A stretch of 64,000 bases of DNA from Pedobacter antarcticus. GTDB taxonomy: Bacteria > Bacteroidota > Bacteroidia > Sphingobacteriales > Sphingobacteriaceae. The stretch is taken from assembly GCF_900112985.1 (NCBI RefSeq), contig NZ_FONS01000006.1, positions 248,001 to 312,000 on the forward strand, in the 5' to 3' direction. Numbering within the stretch: position 1 is the stretch's first letter; every line of letters starts with the position of its first letter. Below the pieces are notes generated by a model. It was not told the DNA's origin. It ran no database searches and saw only the letters and a list, made by a program, of their open reading frames with translations. Shown piece by piece: positions 36,123-45,798 of the stretch. The position numbers were made by a program, and so were the translations under genes.

Positions 36123-37790
36123 ATGAAAACATCATTAATGCTACTGATATGGCCTGTCATGGCCATATTTACACCAACATATACTTTTTGTCAGAATAAC
36201 GAGAAGGTTTTTGACTCCTTATTACATGCGCAATTCCCAGCAAGCGGGCCTGGCGGAACAGTATTGATAGCCCGGGATAAAGAAATCATTTATAATAAAG
36301 CATTTGGCCAATCCAATATCGAACTCAATATTCCAATGACAGTTGATAATGTGTTTAGGATAGGCTCTATTACGAAACAATTTACTGCGGTTGCCATATT
36401 GAAACTAGCCGAGGAAGGTAAGCTCAATTTACTGGATGAAGTAACCAAATTTATCCCGGATTACCCTTCTCCTGGAAAAAACATCACCATCGCGAACTTA
36501 CTTAGCCATACTTCGGGAATAAAGAATTATACCGGAATAAGCAAATTTACAAAGGAGTTGAAAAGAACTGATTTAACACCAAAAGCACTGGTAGAGTTAT
36601 TCAAAGATGAAACTCCTGACTTTAGCCCGGGAACTGCTTACCGGTACAGCAATTCCAATTATGTACTATTAGGATATATTATCGAGCTGATTACCGGAGA
36701 CAGCTATGGCAGTTATATAGACAAGACATTTTTCCGGCCTCTGGGGATGAAGAATTCGTACTATGATAGTTCTTCGAGAATTATTCCACAACGCACTTCA
36801 GGCTACAGGTATATAAATGGAGAATATGAAAATGCTGAGTTTTTAAGCATGACGCTCCCCTACGCGGCCGGATCGCTCCTTTCGACAACAGGTGACATGC
36901 TGATCTGGTATAATGCTTTAATGAGCGGCAAAGTTATACGCTTGTCAGACCTTAGCCCTGCACACCATTCTTATCAATTAATTAATGGAAAACTAACGGG
37001 TTATGGATATGGTTGGGAAATCGGGAATGTTCAGGGAGAAACCACTATTAAACATACCGGGGTTGTTAACGGTTATGTCACTTATGTAAGCTATCTGCCT
37101 GCGGAAAAAATATTCATTGCCATTTTCTCAAATGTTGAAAGTATAGGTGATCTGGATATTCCGGGGTCTAAAATTGCCGGATATCTTCTGGGCAAACCAT
37201 TTAACTTTCGGCGCCTTAACGTGTCCGAGGACGACTTAAAAGTTTATCAGGCCGTGTACCACAATGAATACGATGGTGATAAAATAATAGCCTGTGAGAA
37301 CGGACGCTTATCTTTTTTCACTAAGGGAGGACAGAAACAGCTATTGATCCCTTACAAAAAGGATGGATTTTATTTAGATCAGACATTAACCACTATTCAA
37401 TTTAACAGAGACCAGAAAGGTAAAATAGAGGGATATGAAATGACCGGTACAGGTCTGACTACCAAATGGAACAAAATAAACCAGAATATAAAAGCTAAAA
37501 ACAGGCTGAACGTGTCAGCAAAGGTTCTGGCGACTTATGCAGGCCGATATCTTTTTAAACCCGCTATGGTTTTCGAGATCGTTGTAGAAAACGATCGGAT
37601 TTATGGCAAAGTAGGCGCCGACAAAAAAGAGCTCATTCCTTACGAGAAAAATAAATTCTATGCGCTGGATATTGATGCGACCATCATCTTTAACTTAAAT
37701 GCAGATGCCAAAATAGTTAGTCTGACGAAAATTCAAAATAATGAAATGTTTGCTACGCGAATCGAAGAAACCGGTAGTTTAAAGAATTAA
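36123..37790 (+). CDS. Exported serine hydrolase, class C beta-lactamase fold
   Basis: 555 residues with a signal peptide (to about TFCQ). The beta-lactamase/DD-peptidase domain spans about 30-350: catalytic SITK at 82-85 (SxxK), YSN at 175-177 and the HTG triad motif in TIKHTGVVNG. The C-terminal 190 residues form two DUF3471-like repeats (DLKVYQAVYHNEYDGDKI; VLATYAGRYLFKPAMVFEI), often found after this fold. Substrates could be peptides, esters or D-amino-acid amides; beta-lactam hydrolysis is not implied. Monocistronic, 39 bases after the DUF6249 gene. Confidence 0.93.
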   Translation: MKTSLMLLIWPVMAIFTPTYTFCQNNEKVFDSLLHAQFPASGPGGTVLIARDKEIIYNKAFGQSNIELNIPMTVDNVFRIGSITKQFTAVAILKLAEEGKLNLLDEVTKFIPDYPSPGKNITIANLLSHTSGIKNYTGISKFTKELKRTDLTPKALVELFKDETPDFSPGTAYRYSNSNYVLLGYIIELITGDSYGSYIDKTFFRPLGMKNSYYDSSSRIIPQRTSGYRYINGEYENAEFLSMTLPYAAGSLLSTTGDMLIWYNALMSGKVIRLSDLSPAHHSYQLINGKLTGYGYGWEIGNVQGETTIKHTGVVNGYVTYVSYLPAEKIFIAIFSNVESIGDLDIPGSKIAGYLLGKPFNFRRLNVSEDDLKVYQAVYHNEYDGDKIIACENGRLSFFTKGGQKQLLIPYKKDGFYLDQTLTTIQFNRDQKGKIEGYEMTGTGLTTKWNKINQNIKAKNRLNVSAKVLATYAGRYLFKPAMVFEIVVENDRIYGKVGADKKELIPYEKNKFYALDIDATIIFNLNADAKIVSLTKIQNNEMFATRIEETGSLKN

Positions 37791-37892
37791 TTTTAAAATC
37801 ATATCGCCTCCGGACTGGTTGAATGTAACATCCCTCTGACGATTACAATTCTATTAATAGATATTACGCATTAATGAATAATTAATCCTTTA

Positions 37893-37925
37893 TTAAGCGC
37901 TAATTATAAAATGATTAGCGCTTAA
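37893..37925. repeat. 12-bp inverted repeat upstream of the cytochrome-type dehydrogenase
   Basis: TTAAGCGCTAAT (37893-37904) and ATTAGCGCTTAA (37914-37925) form a perfect 12-bp stem around a 9-base spacer, in the 188-base gap between the serine hydrolase and the gene at 37979. It can serve as an operator for a dimeric regulator or as a terminator hairpin of the upstream gene (no T-run follows). A related CGCTTAATTAGCG stretch lies near 22440. Confidence 0.55.
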
Positions 37926-37978
37926 TCGCTAAATCTTTTTAGCATTCCAGAAATTAACCAATTATAAATTAGAATTAG

Positions 37979-40195
37979 ATGAGTTACACCAAATTCCACC
38001 TTGCGTGGATACTAGGGATTTTTATGCTAACCTGTGCCTGTAAAAGCAAAAACAAGATAAAGCGTGATGCTTCAGGGAACATTATTGTCAATACAGACCC
38101 TTCCTCTGACTATTTATCGCCAGCGGAGAGTATGGAAACTATACATATGCCAGAAGGTTATAGTCTGCAACTAGTGGCCAGCGAGCCAATGATTCACGAA
38201 CCCGTCGCGATTGCATGGGATGCTAATGGTCGTTTATTCGTAGCAGAAATGAATACCTATATGCAGGATATTGATGGCTCAGATGAGATGAAGCCCATTT
38301 GTACTGTTAAACGCCTGGAAGATACCGATGGTGACGGCGTAATGGATAAAGCAGTTGTATTTATTGACAGCCTGGTTTTACCCCGCATGATACTCGCGCT
38401 GGATGACCGTTTGCTCGTTAACGAGACTAACTCAAATAATATTTATAGTTACCGGGATACCGACGGGGACGGCATTGCTGATGAAAAGAAGCTGGTATTT
38501 CGCAATGATGTGATTAGCACCTCTAATCTGGAACACCAAAAAAGTGGTTTAATCTGGAATCTGGATAACCGTATGTATGTGACCGTCGAAGATGTCAGAT
38601 ATAAATATGAGAATGGCATGCTCAAGGCAGAACAGCTACATGAAGGTCCGGGTGGTCAGTGGGGACTGGGAAATGACGATTACGGTCGCTTGTACTTCTC
38701 TGCTGCGGGAGGTGAAACTCCAGCTTTGAATTTTCAGCAAAACCCATCTTTTGGAAGGCTCGATTTCGAAGATCAGTATGATGATGAATTTCAATCTGTA
38801 TGGCCAATTATTTCGACGCCAGATGTGCAGGGTGGTCTACCCCGTTTGCGTGCTGACAGTACGCTTAACCATTTTACTGCCTGTACAGGACAGTCCATTT
38901 ACCGTGGCCATACACTTCCTGCCGATTTAAAAGGTGACCTGCTTATTTGCGAACCCGTAGGCAGACTGGTGCGAAGGGCTAAAATCACGAATACAGATGG
39001 GAAGATTACAATGCAGAATGCCTACGACAAACAAGAATTTATGGCATCAACAGATATGAATTTCCGACCGGTAAACAGTGCAACCGGGCCAGATGGATCT
39101 TTATATATTGTAGATATGTACAGGGGTATTATTCAGGAAGGCGAATGGACTAAACTTGGCACCTACCTGCGTACACAGATCCTAAATAAAAAATTGGATA
39201 AAAATATCGGGCGAGGGCGTATATACCGGGTTGTTTACGACGGGATAAAACCAGATAAAACAGCTCCAAAAATGTTAAGCCAACCATCATCCGAATTAGT
39301 ACAGTACCTGTCTCATCCAAATGGATGGTGGCGAGACAATGCGCAGAAGCTAATGGTAGTTAGAGCTGACAAGAGTGTCGTTCCGGCACTGAAAAAGCTG
39401 GCATTAGCATCACCAGTACAACTGGCCCGGATTCATGCACTCTGGACACTAGACGGTCTGAATTCTCTGGATCAGGAAACACTGAAGGCCTCTCTTCGGG
39501 ATAAAGATGCAGAAGTTCGTAAAACAGCAGTCTGGATTGCAGCAGATGCCGTAAAAAACGGTGACACTAAACTCATCAATATTTTAGAACCGCTTAAGGA
39601 TGATCCTAGTGCCGATGTACGTTTTCAACTTGCGTTAACCCTGCGTTTCAACAAGTCAGATAAAGCACAGTCTATCATTCGGGAAATGATTGCGCACCGT
39701 CCGGGTAATGAGATCATGACAGCCTCTGAAAATAAGTATCAAAGCAGCCTGCATGCAAAAGCATTATCAGCGAAGAATGCTAATTTAATGGAAGAAGCAG
39801 ACCGTAAACTGGTTTTACAGGGATCGCTTACGTTTAAACAGCTTTGTACGGCATGCCATGGTGCTGAAGGTAAAGGGGCTATTAATGGTGGAAAAGACAT
39901 GCCTGCGCCTCCGCTTGCAGGCAATAAAAATGTGACAGGTGATCCCGAGAAACTGATTAAGATATTGCTTCACGGCCTGCATGGACCTATCAATGGCAAA
40001 AATTATACAGATGTCATGCCTGCACTTGGTGGTAATGATGATGAATATATCGCTTCGGCATTAAGCTATATTCGGAATGACCTTGGTAATAAAGCAAGCG
40101 TCGTCAAAGCTGATGACGTAAAAAAAGTACGTGAGGCTACAAAAGGAAGAACTTCCAGCTGGACCTGGGCAGAACTTAACGCAGCTAAGAAGTAA
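37979..40195 (+). CDS. PVC-type membrane-anchored beta-propeller dehydrogenase with HEAT repeats and cytochrome c
   Basis: 738-residue multidomain lipoprotein (lipobox MLTCAC near residue 20). Residues about 50-430 form a sorbosone/glucose-dehydrogenase-like propeller (MPEGYSLQLVASEPMIHEPV, AIAWDANGRLFVAEM, and Ca-like DTDGDGVMD and DTDGDGIAD loops). Residues about 440-600 are HEAT repeats (LKDDPSADVRFQLALTLR). The last 120 residues are a cytochrome c domain with CTACH at 623-627. Matches the 'PVC-type heme-binding CxxCH' family from Planctomycetes and Bacteroidota. It likely oxidises a sugar or polyol at the outer membrane and passes electrons on. The substrate is unknown. Confidence 0.9.
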   Translation: MSYTKFHLAWILGIFMLTCACKSKNKIKRDASGNIIVNTDPSSDYLSPAESMETIHMPEGYSLQLVASEPMIHEPVAIAWDANGRLFVAEMNTYMQDIDGSDEMKPICTVKRLEDTDGDGVMDKAVVFIDSLVLPRMILALDDRLLVNETNSNNIYSYRDTDGDGIADEKKLVFRNDVISTSNLEHQKSGLIWNLDNRMYVTVEDVRYKYENGMLKAEQLHEGPGGQWGLGNDDYGRLYFSAAGGETPALNFQQNPSFGRLDFEDQYDDEFQSVWPIISTPDVQGGLPRLRADSTLNHFTACTGQSIYRGHTLPADLKGDLLICEPVGRLVRRAKITNTDGKITMQNAYDKQEFMASTDMNFRPVNSATGPDGSLYIVDMYRGIIQEGEWTKLGTYLRTQILNKKLDKNIGRGRIYRVVYDGIKPDKTAPKMLSQPSSELVQYLSHPNGWWRDNAQKLMVVRADKSVVPALKKLALASPVQLARIHALWTLDGLNSLDQETLKASLRDKDAEVRKTAVWIAADAVKNGDTKLINILEPLKDDPSADVRFQLALTLRFNKSDKAQSIIREMIAHRPGNEIMTASENKYQSSLHAKALSAKNANLMEEADRKLVLQGSLTFKQLCTACHGAEGKGAINGGKDMPAPPLAGNKNVTGDPEKLIKILLHGLHGPINGKNYTDVMPALGGNDDEYIASALSYIRNDLGNKASVVKADDVKKVREATKGRTSSWTWAELNAAKK

Positions 40196-40249
40196 TATTT
40201 AACCGCCGGTACCATGGTGCGGCACAATTCTGGTGCCGGCAGTTATAAT

Positions 40250-41466
40250 TTATTTTTGAACAAGCTTATTATTATAGGGTATATAATTTTCCCATTTCCA
40301 TGGTGTGTATTCATCACCAATTGTGGTCTCAAGTAAGTCTTTAAAAATGCTTTCGCCATTATCACTGTTGGTCATAATAATTATACCAGTGCCGATTTCT
40401 GGAAAGACAATACAATAATGCTGAAATCCATCGCCGTGGCCTTCCTTAAAAGCCCCCCAACCATAAGGTGATTTAAGTAAGCCCCAGCCTAATCCGTAAC
40501 TTAAGGAAATAGCATCATAAGCAGAGGTATCTTTCCGGGACAGTGGACCAAATTGGTTAACTGAACGCAAACGGATCTGTGGCTTAAACATTTCATCCCT
40601 TAGCGTTTTCTTAAGCCCCTTTCCCTGCAGCAACGTTTCTACAAATGCAGTATAGTCGTCGAGAGTCGTCTCCAGCGTACTTGCAGAGCGTGCTTCATTA
40701 TCCTTGTCTTTCTCATAAGATTTACCTTCCTGATTATATCCGAGCGCATAGTCTCCTTCAAATTTCGGCAACCATGTGTAGGCAGAATTTTTCATACCAA
40801 ACTGCTTATATATTTTTGTTCCATGAGTTGTTCAAGAGACTTACCTGTAACCTTTTCGATAACAGTCTGCAAATAAACCAGGCCTTCTCAGGAATAGCTG
40901 TACCTGCTGCCGGGTACGGATGCGATCTTCAGTTTCTGGTCGGGATTGTCCCAACGCCAGTTAGGGAATCCGGTAGTATGATCAAGACACATTCTTGCGG
41001 TTATCTTCCTGTAAAGTGTATCTGTACGCAGATCGTTATAGTTATCCTGCCATTTCGTTTTCTGCGGATATTCATAAATTGGTTTAGGTAAATAATCCTG
41101 CAGTGGTTTGTCGAGATCAATTATCCCCTCTTCTACCAGCTTCATGACTAATACGGCGAACACAGTTTTACTGAGTGATGCACCATAAATACTCATCGAT
41201 GAGTGTAATTTCGCACCAGAGTCATTAGCCGTACCAAATGCTTCTTTATAGATCAATTTATCACTATTGAAAATGGCCATTTCTAATCCTTTAACCTTTG
41301 CCTGCCCCATTAAAAAAATAACATGACGGCGAATAGAATCAGTATTTACTGAGGTTCCGTCAATCCTTTTGACAGACTGTCCCTGTATCATTGAGGGAGA
41401 TACACGAAATAAAGAAATTAGTAGAGTAACCGCCCGCAGTTTACCTGCAATTTCAATTCTTTTCAT
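40250..41466 (-). pseudogene. Serine hydrolase (beta-lactamase fold), broken by a stop and a frameshift
   Basis: A single ancestral exported serine hydrolase of about 405 residues, split in two. The N-terminal half (41466-40888) holds a signal-like start and the SxxK in GASLSKTVFAV, and ends YSYS. The next codon is TGA (40888-40890), where EGLVYLQ follows in the same frame, consistent with GGA (Gly) mutated to TGA. After a further 26 codons a run of five As at about 40814 lacks one base. Restoring it joins the frame to MKNSAYTWLPKF and the HGDGFQH motif in the C-terminal part (40795-40250). Two independent lesions make sequencing error unlikely. Monocistronic. Confidence 0.88.
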
Positions 41467-41646
41467 CAGATTTTCTTTAATCTAATATATCATTTAATCG
41501 GCTGATTTTAACGAGCCAATTTATATGCGGTTAAACGCACCAAACACCAACAAGATAACAGGCAAAATTTAAAGTTATTTTTATTAACAATTACTTAACA
41601 AAAAGTTCGCTCGGCCTATCATTGCAATCAATACTTTTGTGTATAG

Positions 41647-42439
41647 ATGAATTTAATTAAAAAATTAATGAATTTAAAAACAATTGCATTGTTCATAGTA
41701 ATGACTGCTCTATGGTCATGTAAAAAAGATAACGAGAAAGAACAAGCTCTCAATCAATCCGATATTCATTTATCGATGGAAATAGCCAAGGACCTACTAA
41801 GTAACTTTGAAAGTCGAGAAAAAAGCAATCTTCGGGAATCTATACCCCGTAACTTGATTTCTTCGAAAAACAGAATTGATTGGCAAAAAGCTAAAGAGTA
41901 TATGTTAAATGGTTATAAAATTATAGAGGTACCTTATAAGAGAGATACATTAACATTTCGGAATTACAGTTATGAACCATATTCAAAAAATACCGGATAC
42001 AGCGAGATCAAAAATATCCAAACCAAACTACTTATTAGCGAAAAGAATTTAGGGTCAACGATATCGATAGATATAATAAATTATATCCCTAAAAAAAACA
42101 CATCACTAAACACTAATATTTAGAGCAGACGCATTCAGACATGCCTATTTTCACTTATGGAACACCTATAGTTTAGGTCGAGATTTAGCCAAGCAATTAG
42201 GAGATGCACATGAAAATAACTTATATATATCAGAATTCGATGAATTGTCCAGATCGATGGATTTATTCAATAATTATGCAGGAAGAGAAGCAATAGAATC
42301 CATAAGCCCTAATTTTGTATTTGATAGGCAGACAGAATTTATTCAAATTATTAAATATCTAGTTGATAGTGGTCAAATGAGATATATAAAGAAGAATTCA
42401 GATGGTACTTATTATTTACAGGACACTAATGTATATTAA
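41647..42439 (+). pseudogene. DUF6973-type lipoprotein interrupted by a one-base frameshift
   Basis: The first frame (41647-42123) encodes a lipoprotein N-terminus (TALWSCKKDN lipobox) and a coiled basic region, ending TNI-stop at 42123. One base out of frame from 42122 onward the sequence continues RADAFRHAYFHLWNTYSLG, then AKQLGDAHE, to a stop at 42439. That carries the DUF6973 pattern (DAFRHA ... AHE). Removing one T from the ATTTAG at about 42118-42123 fuses both halves as NTNIRADAFRHA. Either a real inactivating insertion or a sequencing error. The region is unusually AT-rich compared with its neighbours, suggesting recent acquisition. Function unknown; the AxAFRHA...AHE residues could be metal- or nucleic-acid-related. 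Confidence 0.8.
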
Positions 42440-42442
42440 CAT

Positions 42443-42940
42443 ATGAAAAACACGTATTTCATTTTTATCTTTTTGGTTAGTATCGTATTTGGATGTAGGA
42501 GTGATAAAAATCTGACAAAAATAGATCTAAATTCTATAGTTAAACAAAAGTGTATACTACTAAATAAGTCTGCACAAGATTCAATAAACTTAAACCTGTG
42601 TTCGATGATCCCGTTAAAATGGGATAGTATTATTGTGTTGACGCCATATATTCCTATAGCTAAATTAAGGGATTTACCGTTAAAGAACTCAAATTTATTA
42701 AGCAGCTTTTATAAAGAGCTGGATGATACAAGTCTGACCTTATTATACATACACAAAAATCAAATTTTAGGTTACAGTATTTACACAAGAGATATTGATA
42801 TTATAGCTGTCAGTCAAAAAAAATACTATGGGCATATGATCGTAACTAAAGATCAGTGCAATTATTTATTCATTAAAAAAGACACAACCGGACAGGATAA
42901 GTATATTATTACGTACTCGAATGAAAGTAAGGAGACTTAA
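42443..42940 (+). CDS. Hypothetical lipoprotein next to the DUF6973 gene
   Basis: 165-residue predicted lipoprotein (lipobox IVFGCRSDK, Cys18). The mature chain has short beta-like strands (WDSIIVLTPYIPIAKL; YYGHMIVTKDQCNYLFIKK) and no recognised domain. It starts 3 bases after the stop of the broken DUF6973 gene and shares its high AT content, so the two were one operon. An inhibitor or immunity-like partner is conceivable, since two-gene exported pairs of this layout can be toxin/immunity modules, but there is no motif evidence. Confidence 0.65.
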   Translation: MKNTYFIFIFLVSIVFGCRSDKNLTKIDLNSIVKQKCILLNKSAQDSINLNLCSMIPLKWDSIIVLTPYIPIAKLRDLPLKNSNLLSSFYKELDDTSLTLLYIHKNQILGYSIYTRDIDIIAVSQKKYYGHMIVTKDQCNYLFIKKDTTGQDKYIITYSNESKET

Positions 42941-43080
42941 TGATCAATGATAAACCAGCATACTCCCTGCCTTTCTCCCATCAACCCTCAGATATTATAG
43001 GAATGGAATATCGCTTTAATGGAACAGGCGCAATAAAAAATACGAAATTTATCAAAGACGGTCAGGTGACCGGTCTTTGA
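42940..43080 (+). CDS. Short coupled ORF (46 codons), possibly a gene remnant
   Basis: ATG at 42940 overlaps the TAA of the preceding lipoprotein by one base (TAATG), a typical coupling arrangement. The 46-residue product (MINDKPAYSLPFSHQPSDII, then GMEYRFNGTGAIKNTKF) reads like protein rather than noise, but has no start-proximal signal and no domain I recognise. It may be the tail of a lost larger gene. It overlaps the convergent AraC gene by 19 bases. Confidence 0.35.
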   Translation: MINDKPAYSLPFSHQPSDIIGMEYRFNGTGAIKNTKFIKDGQVTGL

Positions 43081-44000
43081 GTTTCGAATGACTGTCTATA
43101 AGCCAGAGGTGTGACACTGGTCTTGTTTTTAAACAACTTGTTAAAAGACTGAGGATAGTCAAATCCAAATCCATAGGCAATCTCACTTACCGACCTATTG
43201 GTTGTAGCTAATATTTGTTTTGCCTTCTCAATCAAATGATTATCAATATGCTGTTTTGTACTCATGCCGGTGAGATTTCTAAGCATATCACTTAAATAAT
43301 TTGGTGAGACATTCAGTTTATCTGAAAGGTATTTAACCCCCGGCAAGCCAGCCTGCTGAATGAGTTCGCTCTCAAAATAATCAGAGAGCAAAATTTCCAG
43401 TGCGCCCAGCAAATCCCGGTTGACTTTTTTACGGGTAATAAACTGACGGTTATAATACCTGTTGCAATACGTCAGCAATAGCTCAATCTGCGAAATGATC
43501 ACATCCTGCGAGAAATGGTCGATTACAGACCGGTATTCCTTCTCTATATTTTTAAAAATATCCGTTATTGATATCTCTTCATCCTGGGATAGATGAAGGG
43601 CTTCGCTAACGGAATAAGAAAAGTAACCATACTTTTTTATATTTTTTCCCAACCCGTAATTTGCAATGAAATCAGGATGAATGACCAACCAGTGACCAGA
43701 TAACTTCAGCCCTGGCACAATATCAGTGGTGACTACTTGCATGGGCGAGAAAAAAGTCATCACTCCTTCATCAAAATCATAATACTGCTGCCCGTATTTC
43801 ATCTTCCCCTCGAAATTCTTCTTAATTGCTATACAATAAAAGTTATAAGCAACGCTCCTCAATGTTTCTTCTTCAAAGCATTTGATCTCTTCGAAATTGA
43901 TCACACTGACGAGCGGATGTTTAGGTTTAGCGATGTCAAGCAGCCGGTGCAATTCTGTGGTAGAATTGATAATATAAGGTTTATGAGCTGCTTTTTTCAT
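43062..44000 (-). CDS. AraC family transcriptional regulator
   Basis: 312-residue regulator with an N-terminal sensor domain (KHPLVSVINFEEIKCFEEET through about 170) and a C-terminal AraC DNA-binding domain (about 215-305: VKYLSDKLNVSPNYLSDMLR, then VSEIAYGFGFDYPQSFNKLF). The second helix-turn-helix has the classic GFxYPQSFNKLFK pattern. It lies 9 bases downstream of the SDR gene on the same strand, so the enzyme and regulator are one operon and the regulator probably autoregulates it. Confidence 0.93.
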   Translation of the reverse strand: MKKAAHKPYIINSTTELHRLLDIAKPKHPLVSVINFEEIKCFEEETLRSVAYNFYCIAIKKNFEGKMKYGQQYYDFDEGVMTFFSPMQVVTTDIVPGLKLSGHWLVIHPDFIANYGLGKNIKKYGYFSYSVSEALHLSQDEEISITDIFKNIEKEYRSVIDHFSQDVIISQIELLLTYCNRYYNRQFITRKKVNRDLLGALEILLSDYFESELIQQAGLPGVKYLSDKLNVSPNYLSDMLRNLTGMSTKQHIDNHLIEKAKQILATTNRSVSEIAYGFGFDYPQSFNKLFKNKTSVTPLAYRQSFETQRPVT

Positions 44001-44009
44001 TGGTTATTT

Positions 44010-44843
44010 TTAATCAAAATTTGTCGACAGTGTCAGATGTTTCCATAACTCAAATTCTGTTGCTTCTTTTTCACGGTGTTCTTTCAACAAATGGTATGTA
44101 TCCGGCCCTAATAGTAAACGTACCGGCGGATTTTCCATTGCTGCTACTTCTGTCAAAATTCTCACCAGTTTTTCCGGATCACCTATTTGTTGCCCGCTGA
44201 AGCTGCTCCAGGTCTCTTCTGCCTTATCTAACCCATAGACATCAATTCTGTTTTTAGCGAACATCATAGATCCCTTCTCCATAAAACTCGTTCTGAACTG
44301 TCCAGGTGCGACTAAGGTAACTTTAATACCAAATGCACTGACTTCCTGTGCTAATCCTTCTGATAAGCCTACGACAGCAAACTTGGCCGCATTATAGCTC
44401 GTTGCATTGGCAAAGCCTACGTAGCCAGCATTTGAAGATATATTGATGATATGTCCGGAATTCTGCGTCCTCAGAGAAGGCATTACATTCCTGATGACAT
44501 TGACGGTTCCGAAAAGATTCACATCAAGTGTTGCCCGAAATTCCTGATCCGACATTTCTTCCATGCTGCCTACCAGTGAATAGCCTGCATTATTTACGAT
44601 AACATCTAATTTACCGAAATAAGCAATACTTCGCTCAATTGCATGCCGTACGTCTTTATCGGAGGTGAGATCTACTTTCAGCGGAAGAAAGTTTTCATCA
44701 GGCTGACTAATTTGTTCCTCAAGTTCTTTAATGCTTCTCGATGTTGCAACCACCTTATCTCCATTTGACAATGCCAGCTTAGCCAGTGCCAGGCCAAGCC
44801 CTTTTGAAGCTCCGGTGATAAACCATACTTTTTGATTACTCAT
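44010..44843 (-). CDS. Short-chain dehydrogenase/reductase
   Basis: 277-residue NAD(P)-dependent oxidoreductase of the classical SDR family. The coenzyme motif TGASKGLGLA is at about 11-20, NNAG at about 87-90 (VIVNNAGYSLVG), the catalytic Ser region at HIINISSNAG, and YNAAKFA gives the Tyr-x-x-x-Lys pair. It forms a two-gene operon with the AraC regulator, 9 bases between them. The substrate is unknown; the C-terminal part (EVAAMENPPVRLLLGPDTYH) is typical of ketoreductase-like SDRs. Confidence 0.93.
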   Translation of the reverse strand: MSNQKVWFITGASKGLGLALAKLALSNGDKVVATSRSIKELEEQISQPDENFLPLKVDLTSDKDVRHAIERSIAYFGKLDVIVNNAGYSLVGSMEEMSDQEFRATLDVNLFGTVNVIRNVMPSLRTQNSGHIINISSNAGYVGFANATSYNAAKFAVVGLSEGLAQEVSAFGIKVTLVAPGQFRTSFMEKGSMMFAKNRIDVYGLDKAEETWSSFSGQQIGDPEKLVRILTEVAAMENPPVRLLLGPDTYHLLKEHREKEATEFELWKHLTLSTNFD

Positions 44844-44967
44844 AATTAAAATCTTAATGATGATACAAAGCTCGTATAGTCAAAAGTTATAGAAGTATCC
44901 AAATCTCTTGGGTTTGTATTCAAATGCCGGATCATTTCATTGGCGACCCGGCATTATCTTTAATATT

Positions 44968-45753
44968 TTACTTTGATAAAGAAGCAATTATTTTTTCTGC
45001 GACTAATTCTGCTGAAGCCGGATTCTGTCCTGTAATTAAAAGACCGTCCTGAACGGCGAATGGCGCCCAATCTGCACCTTTTTCATACTTTGCTCCTCTT
45101 TCAATAAGCATATCTTCTAATAAAAACGGAGTCATATCTACCGACTGTCCGGCATTTTCCTCGCTGTTAGTAAATCCAGAAACAGTTTTTCCGCTAATGA
45201 GGTAGCCACCGTCTTTGGTTTTTACGTTTTTCAATGCTGCGGGAGCATGGCAAACTAAAGCTACAGGCTTTCCATCATCATAGAACGACCCGATCAACGA
45301 GATTGAAATCTTATTTTCCGGCAGGTCCCACATCGGGCCGTGTCCGCCAGGATAAAATATCGCGTCATAATCTTCAGCCCGAACACTTTCCAGTGTCACT
45401 GTATTATTTAATAATTTCTGTGCATCCGGGTCATTAAGAAATTTCTTAACTGAAGCAGTGGCATAATCTCCAGTAATACTCTTAGGATCCAGAGGGGTTT
45501 TGCCTCCTTTGGGCGAAGCGATAGTTACCTTTATTCCTTTCTCATTAAAAATATAATACGGAGTCGTGAATTCCTCTGCCCACAATCCTGTTTTAGTACC
45601 ATTTTTAACCTCACCGAAAGAAGTGACTACGATTAGAACCTTTTTATTTTTCATATAAATTTTGTTTTTGTTACTACTCTCTGGACTTTGCGCAAATGTT
45701 TGCAGCGTTAAGACCGAGAGCATGATCATTAGATATTTGATATTACTTTTCAT
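44968..45753 (-). CDS. DJ-1/PfpI family glutamine-amidotransferase-like protein, exported
   Basis: 261 residues with a signal peptide (SVLTLQTFAQ). The mature part is a class I glutamine amidotransferase-like fold of the Hsp31/DJ-1 type: GLWAEEFTTPYYIF supplies the conserved Glu, YDAIFYPGGHGPMWD the nucleophile-elbow strand, and ALVCHAPAAL the catalytic Cys-His. Relatives deglycate proteins or methylglyoxal adducts, or act as chaperones. Export is unusual for this group, though a start at the internal Met (MKNKKVLIVV) would make it cytoplasmic. It is divergent from a Crp/Fnr regulator, the likely controller. Confidence 0.9.
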   Translation of the reverse strand: MKSNIKYLMIMLSVLTLQTFAQSPESSNKNKIYMKNKKVLIVVTSFGEVKNGTKTGLWAEEFTTPYYIFNEKGIKVTIASPKGGKTPLDPKSITGDYATASVKKFLNDPDAQKLLNNTVTLESVRAEDYDAIFYPGGHGPMWDLPENKISISLIGSFYDDGKPVALVCHAPAALKNVKTKDGGYLISGKTVSGFTNSEENAGQSVDMTPFLLEDMLIERGAKYEKGADWAPFAVQDGLLITGQNPASAELVAEKIIASLSK

Positions 45754-45798
45754 ATGCTTTTTTTACAAATCTCCTTACTCCCTTCCAATTTCTATAAG

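Noticed and set aside
36123..37790. Beta-lactam resistance gene
   Set aside because: The SxxK/YSN/HTG set is shared by many esterases and D-peptidases; the C-terminal repeats fit general serine hydrolases better.
41647..43080. Prophage or integrative element
   Set aside because: No integrase, tRNA, att repeats or phage genes; only higher AT content and broken lipoprotein genes.
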